The notes under the pieces: model-generated
Databases searched by the model: none
What the model was told of the DNA's origin: nothing
Seen by the model: only the letters and a program-made list of their open reading frames with translations
Position numbers and translations under genes: made by a program
In this document: positions 45,395-51,665 of the stretch, piece after piece
Numbering within the stretch: the first letter of the stretch is position 1
Layout: each line of letters starts with the position of its first letter
Assembly (NCBI RefSeq): GCF_003667705.1
Contig: NZ_CP033019.1
Coordinates: 1,364,001-1,428,000 of the forward strand
Direction: 5' to 3'
DNA length: 64,000 nt
Source of the DNA: Janthinobacterium agaricidamnosum
GTDB taxonomy: Bacteria; Pseudomonadota; Gammaproteobacteria; Burkholderiales; Burkholderiaceae_D

Positions 45395-45761
45395 TTAACA
45401 GTCTTTCGTACACACGGATAGCGGCAGAGGTGGCGGCGCGCAGCTCGATGCGCTCTTTGTCGGTAAATGAATGGATGGGCGATTCCCAGCGGTTAGCGTC
45501 CATGCCGGCGGCGATCAGCACGGAACGGCGCGCGCCGCGCGGCGACAATCCCCAGGCCTGCGCGATAAAGCGCGCCTCGCTGGTACGCCGCTGCTCGATG
45601 GCGCGCAAGCTGGCCCGCTCGGCCAGGCTGGCTTTCGCCGCTGCGATGGCGGCCAGCGCCTCCGGCGCCCTTGGGGGCGTCGGCACGTCCTTGTCACGCG
45701 CGGCGAGGATGGCCGCCGCCGGCAAGAACGACTGGTGATTGTCGATAAGGGACGCCGGCAT
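45384..45761 (-). CDS. Phage early protein of unknown function upstream of gpA
   Basis: A 125-residue Ala/Arg-rich protein (MPASLIDNHQSFLPAAAILA). The segment RTSEARFIAQAWGLSPRGARRSVLIAAGMDANRW could be a helix-turn-helix, but this is only suggestive. It overlaps the gpA start by 11 bp. Confidence 0.65.
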   Translation of the reverse strand: MPASLIDNHQSFLPAAAILAARDKDVPTPPRAPEALAAIAAAKASLAERASLRAIEQRRTSEARFIAQAWGLSPRGARRSVLIAAGMDANRWESPIHSFTDKERIELRAATSAAIRVYERLLNAI

Positions 45762-45764
45762 GGT

Positions 45765-45863
45765 TCAGTCCTTGATGGCGCCGATGGCCTGCAGCACGGC
45801 AGGGGTGATGACGATCAGGAGCGACAGCAGCCAGATGCCGCAGGCTTTGGCCAGGCGCAGCAT
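45765..45863 (-). CDS. 32-residue single-pass membrane peptide
   Basis: MLRLAKACGIWLLSLLIVIT followed by PAVLQAIGAIKD. A Leu/Ile-rich membrane segment covers most of the peptide. The ATG overlaps the stop of the gene before it (TAATG at 45863) and its stop lies 4 bp before the next start, so it fits the operon exactly. Function unknown; a small membrane regulator or toxin cannot be excluded. Confidence 0.55.
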   Translation of the reverse strand: MLRLAKACGIWLLSLLIVITPAVLQAIGAIKD

Positions 45864-46282
45864 TAGAGCGCTCCTTCCTTGGCAAAATACTTGGCCCAGT
45901 AAGTCAGCGTGCGCGAGGAACTGCTGGAGTGGACGACGCCTGATTCGCTGGCGAACAGGTAATGCAGTTCGATGGCCATATCGCCGACCAGCGCTCGCTG
46001 GTTTTCCGGCGTGAAAAACCCGCCAAGTTGCAACGCTTGCAGATCGCTGATGATGAAGGTGAGATTCGCCGCACCAAAGGCGTGATAGGTCTTGACGATC
46101 TCGCGGAGGTAATCGGACAGCACAGCAATGCTGTCAGGAGTGCGGGTGCGAGTCTGAGCATTGGCCAGCAACAGGAAGCAGGTAGGAGCAATAGGTACGA
46201 CGCATTTTTCAAGGGCCGGACGGCCCGGTTTCGGCATTGCCGGGATGTCGGCGGGACGGGTGGCGTGCAGCGTGTTTTCCAT
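45863..46282 (-). CDS. Phage early protein of unknown function
   Basis: A 139-residue protein, MENTLHATRPADIPAMPKPG..., with AAGGAAAA as ribosome site. The central part PTCFLLLANAQTRTRTPDSI and the C-terminal LTYWAKYFAKEGAL are uncharacterised. It lies in the early operon between Ogr and the membrane peptide. Confidence 0.68.
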   Translation of the reverse strand: MENTLHATRPADIPAMPKPGRPALEKCVVPIAPTCFLLLANAQTRTRTPDSIAVLSDYLREIVKTYHAFGAANLTFIISDLQALQLGGFFTPENQRALVGDMAIELHYLFASESGVVHSSSSSRTLTYWAKYFAKEGAL

Positions 46283-46403
46283 CGGTTTTCCTTATTTCAG
46301 GTTGAACGAATCCCGCACGCTCAAAAAGGAGCGCTGCAGGGCACAGCAAAAAGAGGGGAGTTACGGTGGCCGGGCTACGGCGGCGCGAGGATCGGGATAG
46401 GCA

Positions 46404-46667
46404 TCAGCAGCCCGCCGTCAGGTCCAGGGCCAGCTGGCTGGTGGCCGCCGTGCGCGCATGCTGGGACATCGGGATGCGGATATCCGGCTTGGGCATGGCG
46501 GACAGCGAGAGGGTGCGCAGCACTTCCAGGCCTGCCACAAAAGAGTGCCCGCATTCGGGGTTCTGGCACATGTAGGTGATTTCCTTGAACATGGCGGACA
46601 TCGTGCGGCTTTTTACGGCGCGGACGGTGTATTCGCAATGCGGGCAGGGCAGGCCGATGACTCTCAT
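46404..46667 (-). CDS. ogr: Ogr/Delta-type zinc-finger activator of phage late genes
   Basis: An 87-residue protein; I use ATG 46667 (MRVIGLPCPHCEYTVRAVKS), which overlaps the preceding gene by 4 bp. Cysteines follow the Ogr spacing C-x2-C-x22-C-x4-C (CPHC ... CQNPEC). P2 Ogr and P4 Delta bind upstream of late promoters with RNA polymerase alpha. In P2 itself ogr lies after gene D; here it lies in the early operon near the repressor, as in some Burkholderia P2-like phages. Confidence 0.92.
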   Translation of the reverse strand: MRVIGLPCPHCEYTVRAVKSRTMSAMFKEITYMCQNPECGHSFVAGLEVLRTLSLSAMPKPDIRIPMSQHARTAATSQLALDLTAGC

Positions 46668-46852
46668 TTCAGCTTTCTTTCCACTTGGTACAGGGCGCGA
46701 CCGCGACCCGTCATGTTTTTCGACTGCTTGCGTAAGCGCGATTTGACGAGCCATTCAGCCGCTTGCTCGATACTTGCCAGCCCCTGTCGTTCGCGTACGC
46801 GCTCCAGCAATTCGCGCTCTTCATCGTTGATGGTGATTTCGTGATCGGGCAT
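46664..46852 (-). CDS. 62-residue phage protein, possible DNA-binding
   Basis: MPDHEITINDEERELLERVR... is acidic and then basic; residues 25-60 (SIEQAAEWLVKSRLRKQSKN) resemble a short helix pair with a basic tail. It is coupled to ogr by overlapping codons. Function unknown. Confidence 0.65.
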   Translation of the reverse strand: MPDHEITINDEERELLERVRERQGLASIEQAAEWLVKSRLRKQSKNMTGRGRALYQVERKLK

Positions 46853-46900
46853 GTTCTGCAGCTTTTCAGTTACTCAAAAGTTACTATTCAGGGACTCGGT

Positions 46901-47098
46901 TTAAGCGCTGCGACGCTGTACGCTGTCGATGTCGTCTGTAGCAATGGCGGCAAGGGCTTCACGCATGACGATCTGGCGTACCAGGACGGCTAATTCTTCG
47001 CCCTGGTAATCAGCGATCGAAGAAACGAGCTGGTGCTCATAATCGTCCAGGCGCAGCATGACTTTATGTTTGCGGATACGTTTTGCATCGGGGTACAT
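46901..47098 (-). CDS. Small ribbon-helix-helix-like protein
   Basis: A 65-residue protein: MYPDAKRIRKHKVMLRLDDY, then EHQLVSSIADYQGEELAVLVRQIV. A basic strand followed by two helices matches the ribbon-helix-helix layout. It is probably a regulator in the early operon. Confidence 0.68.
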   Translation of the reverse strand: MYPDAKRIRKHKVMLRLDDYEHQLVSSIADYQGEELAVLVRQIVMREALAAIATDDIDSVQRRSA

Positions 47099-47108
47099 GA
47101 CGTCGTCC

Positions 47109-47312
47109 TTAATGGGTGGTTTTTGATGCGAGTTCGCGCTTGTAATCGGCGAGGCCGCGCAGGATTAGGAAGCGCAGGAACCAGGCACGGGAGCGCTCAA
47201 GTTCTTCTGCGCGGGCTTCGACTTCATCCACCTCGTCAGATGTGAGACGAACGCCAAGAGGCTTAGTCGTGACGCCCTTGGCAGTACGCCTTGCTATGGA
47301 TACGTTTTTCAT
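47109..47312 (-). CDS. CopG/ribbon-helix-helix-like regulator, first early gene
   Basis: A 67-residue protein, MKNVSIARRTAKGVTTKPLG then VRLTSDEVDEVEARAEELER. LGVRLTSDEVDEVEARA...SRAWFLRFLILRGL is a typical RHH strand-helix-helix. It is the first gene after the early promoter, divergent from the repressor, so it may play a Cro/Cox-like part. Confidence 0.72.
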   Translation of the reverse strand: MKNVSIARRTAKGVTTKPLGVRLTSDEVDEVEARAEELERSRAWFLRFLILRGLADYKRELASKTTH

Positions 47313-47347
47313 AATGTTATGATGTGTAATCGCTACAGGATGGCGTA

Positions 47348-47376
47348 ACTATAGTATGTCAAAACATACTTGTCAA
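47348..47376 (-). promoter_or_regulatory. Early phage promoter with consensus -35 and 17-bp spacer
   Basis: On the minus strand TTGACA (47376-47371) and TATAGT (47353-47348) are separated by 17 bp, giving a start near 47341, about 29 bp before the first early gene. The repressor operator fills the spacer. Confidence 0.82.
47353..47370. promoter_or_regulatory. Probable repressor operator AGTATGT-N4-ACATACT
   Basis: A perfect 7-bp inverted repeat (47353-47359 and 47364-47370) with a CAAA centre lies between the -35 and -10 elements of the early promoter and 16 bp before the repressor ATG. Binding there would block early transcription and could autoregulate the repressor. Confidence 0.75.
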
Positions 47377-47385
47377 CGTAGATGT

Positions 47386-47829
47386 ATGGATAAAAATATT
47401 TTTGGTGATAGGTTAAGGCAGGAGCGAACTCGCTTGGGCCTTACACAAGAAGCGTTCGCGGCCATTGGTGGCGTGAAAAAACTCGCACAGATTAATTATG
47501 AGCAAGGGAAGACCTTGCCTGATGCCGGCTACATGGTTTCATTGGCCGGCATAGGAGTAGACATCTCGTATGTGATGCTTGGTGTTCCGACAAGTAATTC
47601 TTTAACTGACGATGAGAACGAGTTGTTAGTGGGCTATCGACGGCTAGATTTGCGCGGGAGAGCACGTGTGCTGGGAGTTGTCGAAGGGATTGCTGACGCA
47701 CCTGCTAGTGCTGTCGCTAAGTCTGGAGAACGGCATACTCAAGTCATTGTTCATGGCGAGATTGGTCAGCAGATCCACGGGAATATAACTGCGCCGCAAA
47801 CGATCCATGTTGGTCGTAAAAAAAAATGA
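47386..47829 (+). CDS. XRE-family phage repressor
   Basis: A 147-residue protein. I use ATG 47386 (MDKNIFGDRLRQERTRLGLT). The HTH domain (about residues 5-65) has RLGLTQEAFAAIGGVKKLAQINYEQGKTLPD. The C-terminal half has no S24 peptidase Ser/Lys dyad and ends in a short beta-rich segment (HGEIGQQIHGNITAPQTIHV) and a basic tail, so RecA-triggered self-cleavage is unlikely. It is divergent from the early operon and shares its regulatory region. Confidence 0.85.
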   Translation: MDKNIFGDRLRQERTRLGLTQEAFAAIGGVKKLAQINYEQGKTLPDAGYMVSLAGIGVDISYVMLGVPTSNSLTDDENELLVGYRRLDLRGRARVLGVVEGIADAPASAVAKSGERHTQVIVHGEIGQQIHGNITAPQTIHVGRKKK

Positions 47830-47975
47830 TCGATGCTGTGCAATGGTCGACACAAATCACTCACCGTTTGGCTGTGCGATACAGCGGATTATCCTCTACT
47901 TCGTAGTGTGCATGGTTGCCGTGTGTTTCAAACGATAGAAAAAACATTCGATGAACTAAATTAATTGGAGATTTC

Positions 47976-49100
47976 ATGGCACTTACAGACGAAATTCAGG
48001 CGACTAGAAAGAGAGTTGTGACCGATGGATATGAAATGTCACTCGGTGAAATTATCAACTTGTACAAGGATGGAGAGCTTGTTATTGACCCAGTTTTCCA
48101 GCGGCTTTTTCGCTGGGGAGATGAGCGAAAAACGCGCTTTATTGAATCATTGATTCTTGGAATTCCTATTCCACCAATTTTTGTTTACCAAGATGAAAAC
48201 GGAGTTTGGGAGCTTATCGATGGGCTTCAGCGCCTATCAACCGTTCTTCAGCTTACTGGCGATCTTAAAGGTGAGCGCGCTGAGCAATTAGGTCCTCTCG
48301 TTTTGAATGGAACTCGATTCTTGCCGAGCCTGGATAAAAAACGTTGGAAAGAGTCTGCTGCAGGTGCAGATGACGGGATTGGGCAAGCGCTGCAGATAGA
48401 GATGAAGCGTGCACGAATTCGCGTGGAAATTCTTAAGGCTGATAGTGATGTAGCCGCGAAATTTGAACTCTTTCAGCGTTTAAATACAGGTGGAGCTGGG
48501 CTATCCGAACAGGAAGTTAGAAACAGTATGGCGGTTTCTTTAAATAGAGAATTTTACAACTGGCTAATGGAACGTTCTGTTGATGTTTCCTTTTTAAAAA
48601 CCACAGATCAAACTGATGTTGCGATAGAGTCGCAAACTGGCGTTGAATTGGCGTTGCGATTCTTTGCATTTAGAAATGTTCCGTATGTGGCTGGTTTGGA
48701 TGTTCATGAGTATCTCGATGATGCCTTGATAAAAATGGCTACTGATGAGAGTTTTAATATGGACTCTGAAAAAGAAGTATTTTCTAAAACATTTAAGTTC
48801 TTAGATGATGCGTTAGGTAACATGGCATTCAAACGCTGGAACGGAGCCACTTTTTCCGGCAAATTCTTAATTTCTGTATTCGAAGTGATGGCTACTGGGG
48901 TTTCTTTGAACCTTGAGCAGATCGAAGCCATGTCGCCAGCAGATCGTCATACATTCCTTAATGAAGTTGCTCGACGGCTGTGGGTTACAGATGCTTTTAC
49001 ACAGAGTTCTGGCGCTGGCATAAGAGGTACGACGCGCCTCTCAAGACTTCTTCCTTTGGCCGCTATTCTCCTGAATCCAACAGGCGCTGGCAATGTCTGA
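47976..49100 (+). CDS. DUF262 (GmrSD N-terminal-like) protein, cargo operon gene 1
   Basis: A 374-residue protein with the ribosome site TTGGAG. The DUF262 signatures are present: VIDPVFQRLFRWGDERKTRF (about residues 37-56), IPIPPIFVYQDENG, the key IDGLQRLSTV (DGLQR at 82-86, a variant of the common DGQQR) and FELFQRLNTGGAGLSEQEVR (163-182). The C-terminal 150 residues are helical and lack the HNH nuclease of full-length GmrD/BrxU-type proteins. DUF262 is a ParB/sulfiredoxin-like NTP-using fold found in phage-defence nucleases. It overlaps the HEPN gene by 8 bp. Base composition is far more AT-rich than the tail genes. Confidence 0.88.
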   Translation: MALTDEIQATRKRVVTDGYEMSLGEIINLYKDGELVIDPVFQRLFRWGDERKTRFIESLILGIPIPPIFVYQDENGVWELIDGLQRLSTVLQLTGDLKGERAEQLGPLVLNGTRFLPSLDKKRWKESAAGADDGIGQALQIEMKRARIRVEILKADSDVAAKFELFQRLNTGGAGLSEQEVRNSMAVSLNREFYNWLMERSVDVSFLKTTDQTDVAIESQTGVELALRFFAFRNVPYVAGLDVHEYLDDALIKMATDESFNMDSEKEVFSKTFKFLDDALGNMAFKRWNGATFSGKFLISVFEVMATGVSLNLEQIEAMSPADRHTFLNEVARRLWVTDAFTQSSGAGIRGTTRLSRLLPLAAILLNPTGAGNV

Positions 49101-49755
49101 TATTAAAACCTTAACCCAGCTTCAGGATGCACTCGATAAAGAGATGGGGTGGAGAGTTAAGGAGATAGGCGCATTTAGATTTGCGTCTAAATCTGTTGGG
49201 CAGGAAAAGAAGTTTTTTATTCGAGCTGGCGTGGCGATTCTTTACGCTCATTGGGAAGGGTTTGTAAAGAATGCATCTGAACATTATTTGAATTATATAA
49301 ATAATCAAGGGCATACCTATAAGGAGCTGCAAAGTTGCTTTTCATTGTTTGGTTTGAAAGGTAAGTTGCAGACTCTTGTGAATTCAAGAAAATCAGGTCC
49401 GAATCTTGAGGCATTTAACTTTATTTTTTCTGAGCTTGAAAAAAAAGCTAATTTGAATATGTCGTCAGCTATTGATACGGAATCAAATTTGACTTCAAAA
49501 GTATTTTCTAATATTGCTGCATCTTTGGATATAAGTACAATCGCTTATGCGACTAAGTTTAATCTTATTGATGAAAGTCTTGTGAATAAGAGAAATAAAG
49601 TCGCGCATGGCGAATATCTGGATTTGGGTGGCCGGGAGTTTGGGGAGCTTGTCGAGGAGATTTTACAGTTGATGCGAGAATATAAAACTGATATAGAAAA
49701 TGCTGCTTCGATGAAGAAATACATAAGATCGACCCCGGAATTTTTGCAAGCATAG
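49093..49755 (+). CDS. HEPN-domain putative RNase (MAE_28990-like), cargo operon gene 2
   Basis: A 220-residue protein. IRAGVAILYAHWEGFVKNAS (about 43-62) is the N-terminal helix typical of MAE_28990/MAE_18760-type HEPN proteins, and VNKRNKVAHGEYLDLG (about 164-179) holds the Arg-x4-His catalytic motif (Arg167, His172). HEPN domains with R-x4-6-H are metal-independent RNases used in toxin-antitoxin and abortive-infection systems. The start overlaps the DUF262 stop, so the two are cotranslated. The gene is AT-rich. The function as effector is inferred. Confidence 0.85.
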   Translation: MSDIKTLTQLQDALDKEMGWRVKEIGAFRFASKSVGQEKKFFIRAGVAILYAHWEGFVKNASEHYLNYINNQGHTYKELQSCFSLFGLKGKLQTLVNSRKSGPNLEAFNFIFSELEKKANLNMSSAIDTESNLTSKVFSNIAASLDISTIAYATKFNLIDESLVNKRNKVAHGEYLDLGGREFGELVEEILQLMREYKTDIENAASMKKYIRSTPEFLQA

Positions 49756-49812
49756 CGGAGAATTTTAGGTGAAAAATTATCCTGCTCCTATTCTACCTAC
49801 CGCGGAAATTCG

Positions 49813-51045
49813 CTAAGGTTCCTCTTTATTTTCGTGGATGATCTCCCGGACCTCCTCAATACGCCTCCATGCATGCTGGGCTGCCCGTTTTGCAGCCTGC
49901 TTGCTCTTGTAAGTATGCTCCAACGTCTTGAGCGTGCCCATGGCGCCGGCCTGTTCCTGCCCCGCCTTTTTCTTCTTCGCCGCCACGTCCTTCCACTTGG
50001 CGACCACGCCCGTGATGCCTTCGTCCGGGTCTTTCTCTTCCTCGCGTTCCGCCTCGACCGCTTCTGTCTTCGTTTCAAATTCCACCCGCGTGGTAAAGCC
50101 GCTGCCGCCCAGGCTGTGCGTGACCTTGACCGATAGCCATTCAGTGGCGTCAATCTCTGGCTTGAAGCCTTGCACCGTCACGGGCGATTGCGGGAACACG
50201 GCTGGGTTGCCCAGGGCCAGGTTCATCTCAAAGGTGGCCAGGCCGCGCAGGATGCGCTGCCATTCGGCCACGGCTGCCGCGCGCGCGTCTGTTTCGTTGG
50301 CGAAGGTGGTGCGCAGGCGCTTGCTGTTGCCGGGCACGCCGGCCACGACGCTGCGGCGGCGCGCGTAGCGCTCGTCGTGCCAGAAGGCGCGCACGCCCGT
50401 GTAGGCGTCGCTTTCGGCGCTGTGGTAGCGGTGGCCGTCGCCCAGGGCGCGCGTGATGGGGATGACCGGAAGCGCCTTGCCGCTGGCGGTGCGGCTCTGG
50501 TTGATGGGAATGAAGAGCAGGGTGTCGTTTTTGACGGTGGCCACCGCGTCGTATTTCCTGCCCAACCGGCGCAGGAAAGCCGCATCGCTTTCGTGGGTCT
50601 GGTCGATGTGCTCGATGGCCGTGTCGCGCAGGCGCGCCGATACGCCCGACGCCAGCTCGTTGCGAAAGGCGATGGCCTCGATGATGGCGCCCAGGGTGGT
50701 CTTGTGGAAGCTGTGTTCCTGCTGCTGTTTGAACGTGTCGATCAGGTTGGCCGACCGCGCGCGCAGGGTGATGGTGTCGGGCGCGCCGCTATGCTCCACC
50801 TCGTCCACGGTGAACTTGCCCATGTCCACCAGGCCAGATGCTTGCCAGCCCAGCGCCAGGGCGATCTGCGCGCCGCGCGGCGGCAGGGCGAGCTTGCCGT
50901 CGCTGTCGTCCAGTGCAATGTCGAGCTGGTCGCTCTCGTCGCCACGGCACAGGGTCAACGTCAAATTAATCAGCCGCGGCGAGACGATGGCCGTCAAATC
51001 CTTGTCCTCGATGCTGACCTTGAAGGCGGGGATATGCTCGCTCAT
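49813..51045 (-). CDS. P2 gpD-like late control / baseplate hub protein
   Basis: A 410-residue protein. I start at ATG 51045 (MSEHIPAFKVSIEDKDLTAI), which overlaps the gpU stop by 4 bp. FRNELASGVSARLRD, HESDAAFLRRLGRKYDAVAT and the SGVRAFWHD-like segment GVRAFWHDERYARRR match the phage_GPD family, which forms the tail hub. The C-terminus is highly charged with a Lys/Glu coiled coil (EREEEKDPDEG, then basic runs). It is the last gene of the tail operon. Confidence 0.9.
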   Translation of the reverse strand: MSEHIPAFKVSIEDKDLTAIVSPRLINLTLTLCRGDESDQLDIALDDSDGKLALPPRGAQIALALGWQASGLVDMGKFTVDEVEHSGAPDTITLRARSANLIDTFKQQQEHSFHKTTLGAIIEAIAFRNELASGVSARLRDTAIEHIDQTHESDAAFLRRLGRKYDAVATVKNDTLLFIPINQSRTASGKALPVIPITRALGDGHRYHSAESDAYTGVRAFWHDERYARRRSVVAGVPGNSKRLRTTFANETDARAAAVAEWQRILRGLATFEMNLALGNPAVFPQSPVTVQGFKPEIDATEWLSVKVTHSLGGSGFTTRVEFETKTEAVEAEREEEKDPDEGITGVVAKWKDVAAKKKKAGQEQAGAMGTLKTLEHTYKSKQAAKRAAQHAWRRIEEVREIIHENKEEP

Positions 51046-51650
51046 TTGAATTTGTCCGCCGCGCTGCCAATGGCGCCGCTGATGCTGCCGCCGATCTTGT
51101 CTTTCATCTCGCTGACCACGCCGCCGTATTTCGACGTGATGCCGCCGACCACATTGCCCACCACGCTGCCCACGGCATTCCTGGCTGCGCCGGCAATGCT
51201 GCTGGTCATGCCGTCGATGCTGAGCATGTTTTTCAGGTCGCCGATGTCGCCCAGGCCGACCATGGCCAGCACGCCGTCGTCGTCGCGCTTGAGTGCAATC
51301 GAGAACTCGACGCGCCGCGCGCCGCCGCTGCCGTCCAGGATGCTGCGGCCCTCGGTCATGTTCGTGATGCGGTACGAGCCGAGAATGCGGCCCGTGCCCT
51401 GGATCAGAATCCACGATTTTCCCGTGTCGGCCATCATGCGCAGCGCATCGAGCGAATACAGGGAGCCGGTCAGCTCCGGCGCCACCCAGCCCGACAGGGT
51501 AATCGTGTCATCACCTGGCCCCACGTACTGGTGCGCATCGCGCAGGCCCACGCGCGCCGTGCTGGCGTGCTTCCATTCCGTTTGCCGCTGCAACTCGTGA
51601 TAGGCCAGGGTCGGCAGGCTGAACACGAACATTCCTAAAATCATCATCAT
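51042..51650 (-). CDS. P2 gpU-like tail protein with extended C-terminus
   Basis: A 202-residue protein starting MMMILGMFVFSLPTLAYHEL. The core TEWKHASTARVGLRDAHQYV and GDDTITLSGWVAPELTG is typical of gpU, and MEFSIAL-like (VEFSIALKRDDD) follows. The C-terminal 60 residues (MTSSIAGAARNAVGSVVGNV) are a Gly/Ala-rich extension longer than in P2. It lies between T and D as in P2. Confidence 0.9.
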   Translation of the reverse strand: MMMILGMFVFSLPTLAYHELQRQTEWKHASTARVGLRDAHQYVGPGDDTITLSGWVAPELTGSLYSLDALRMMADTGKSWILIQGTGRILGSYRITNMTEGRSILDGSGGARRVEFSIALKRDDDGVLAMVGLGDIGDLKNMLSIDGMTSSIAGAARNAVGSVVGNVVGGITSKYGGVVSEMKDKIGGSISGAIGSAADKFK

Positions 51651-51665
51651 GGTGGTTGTTCCTTC

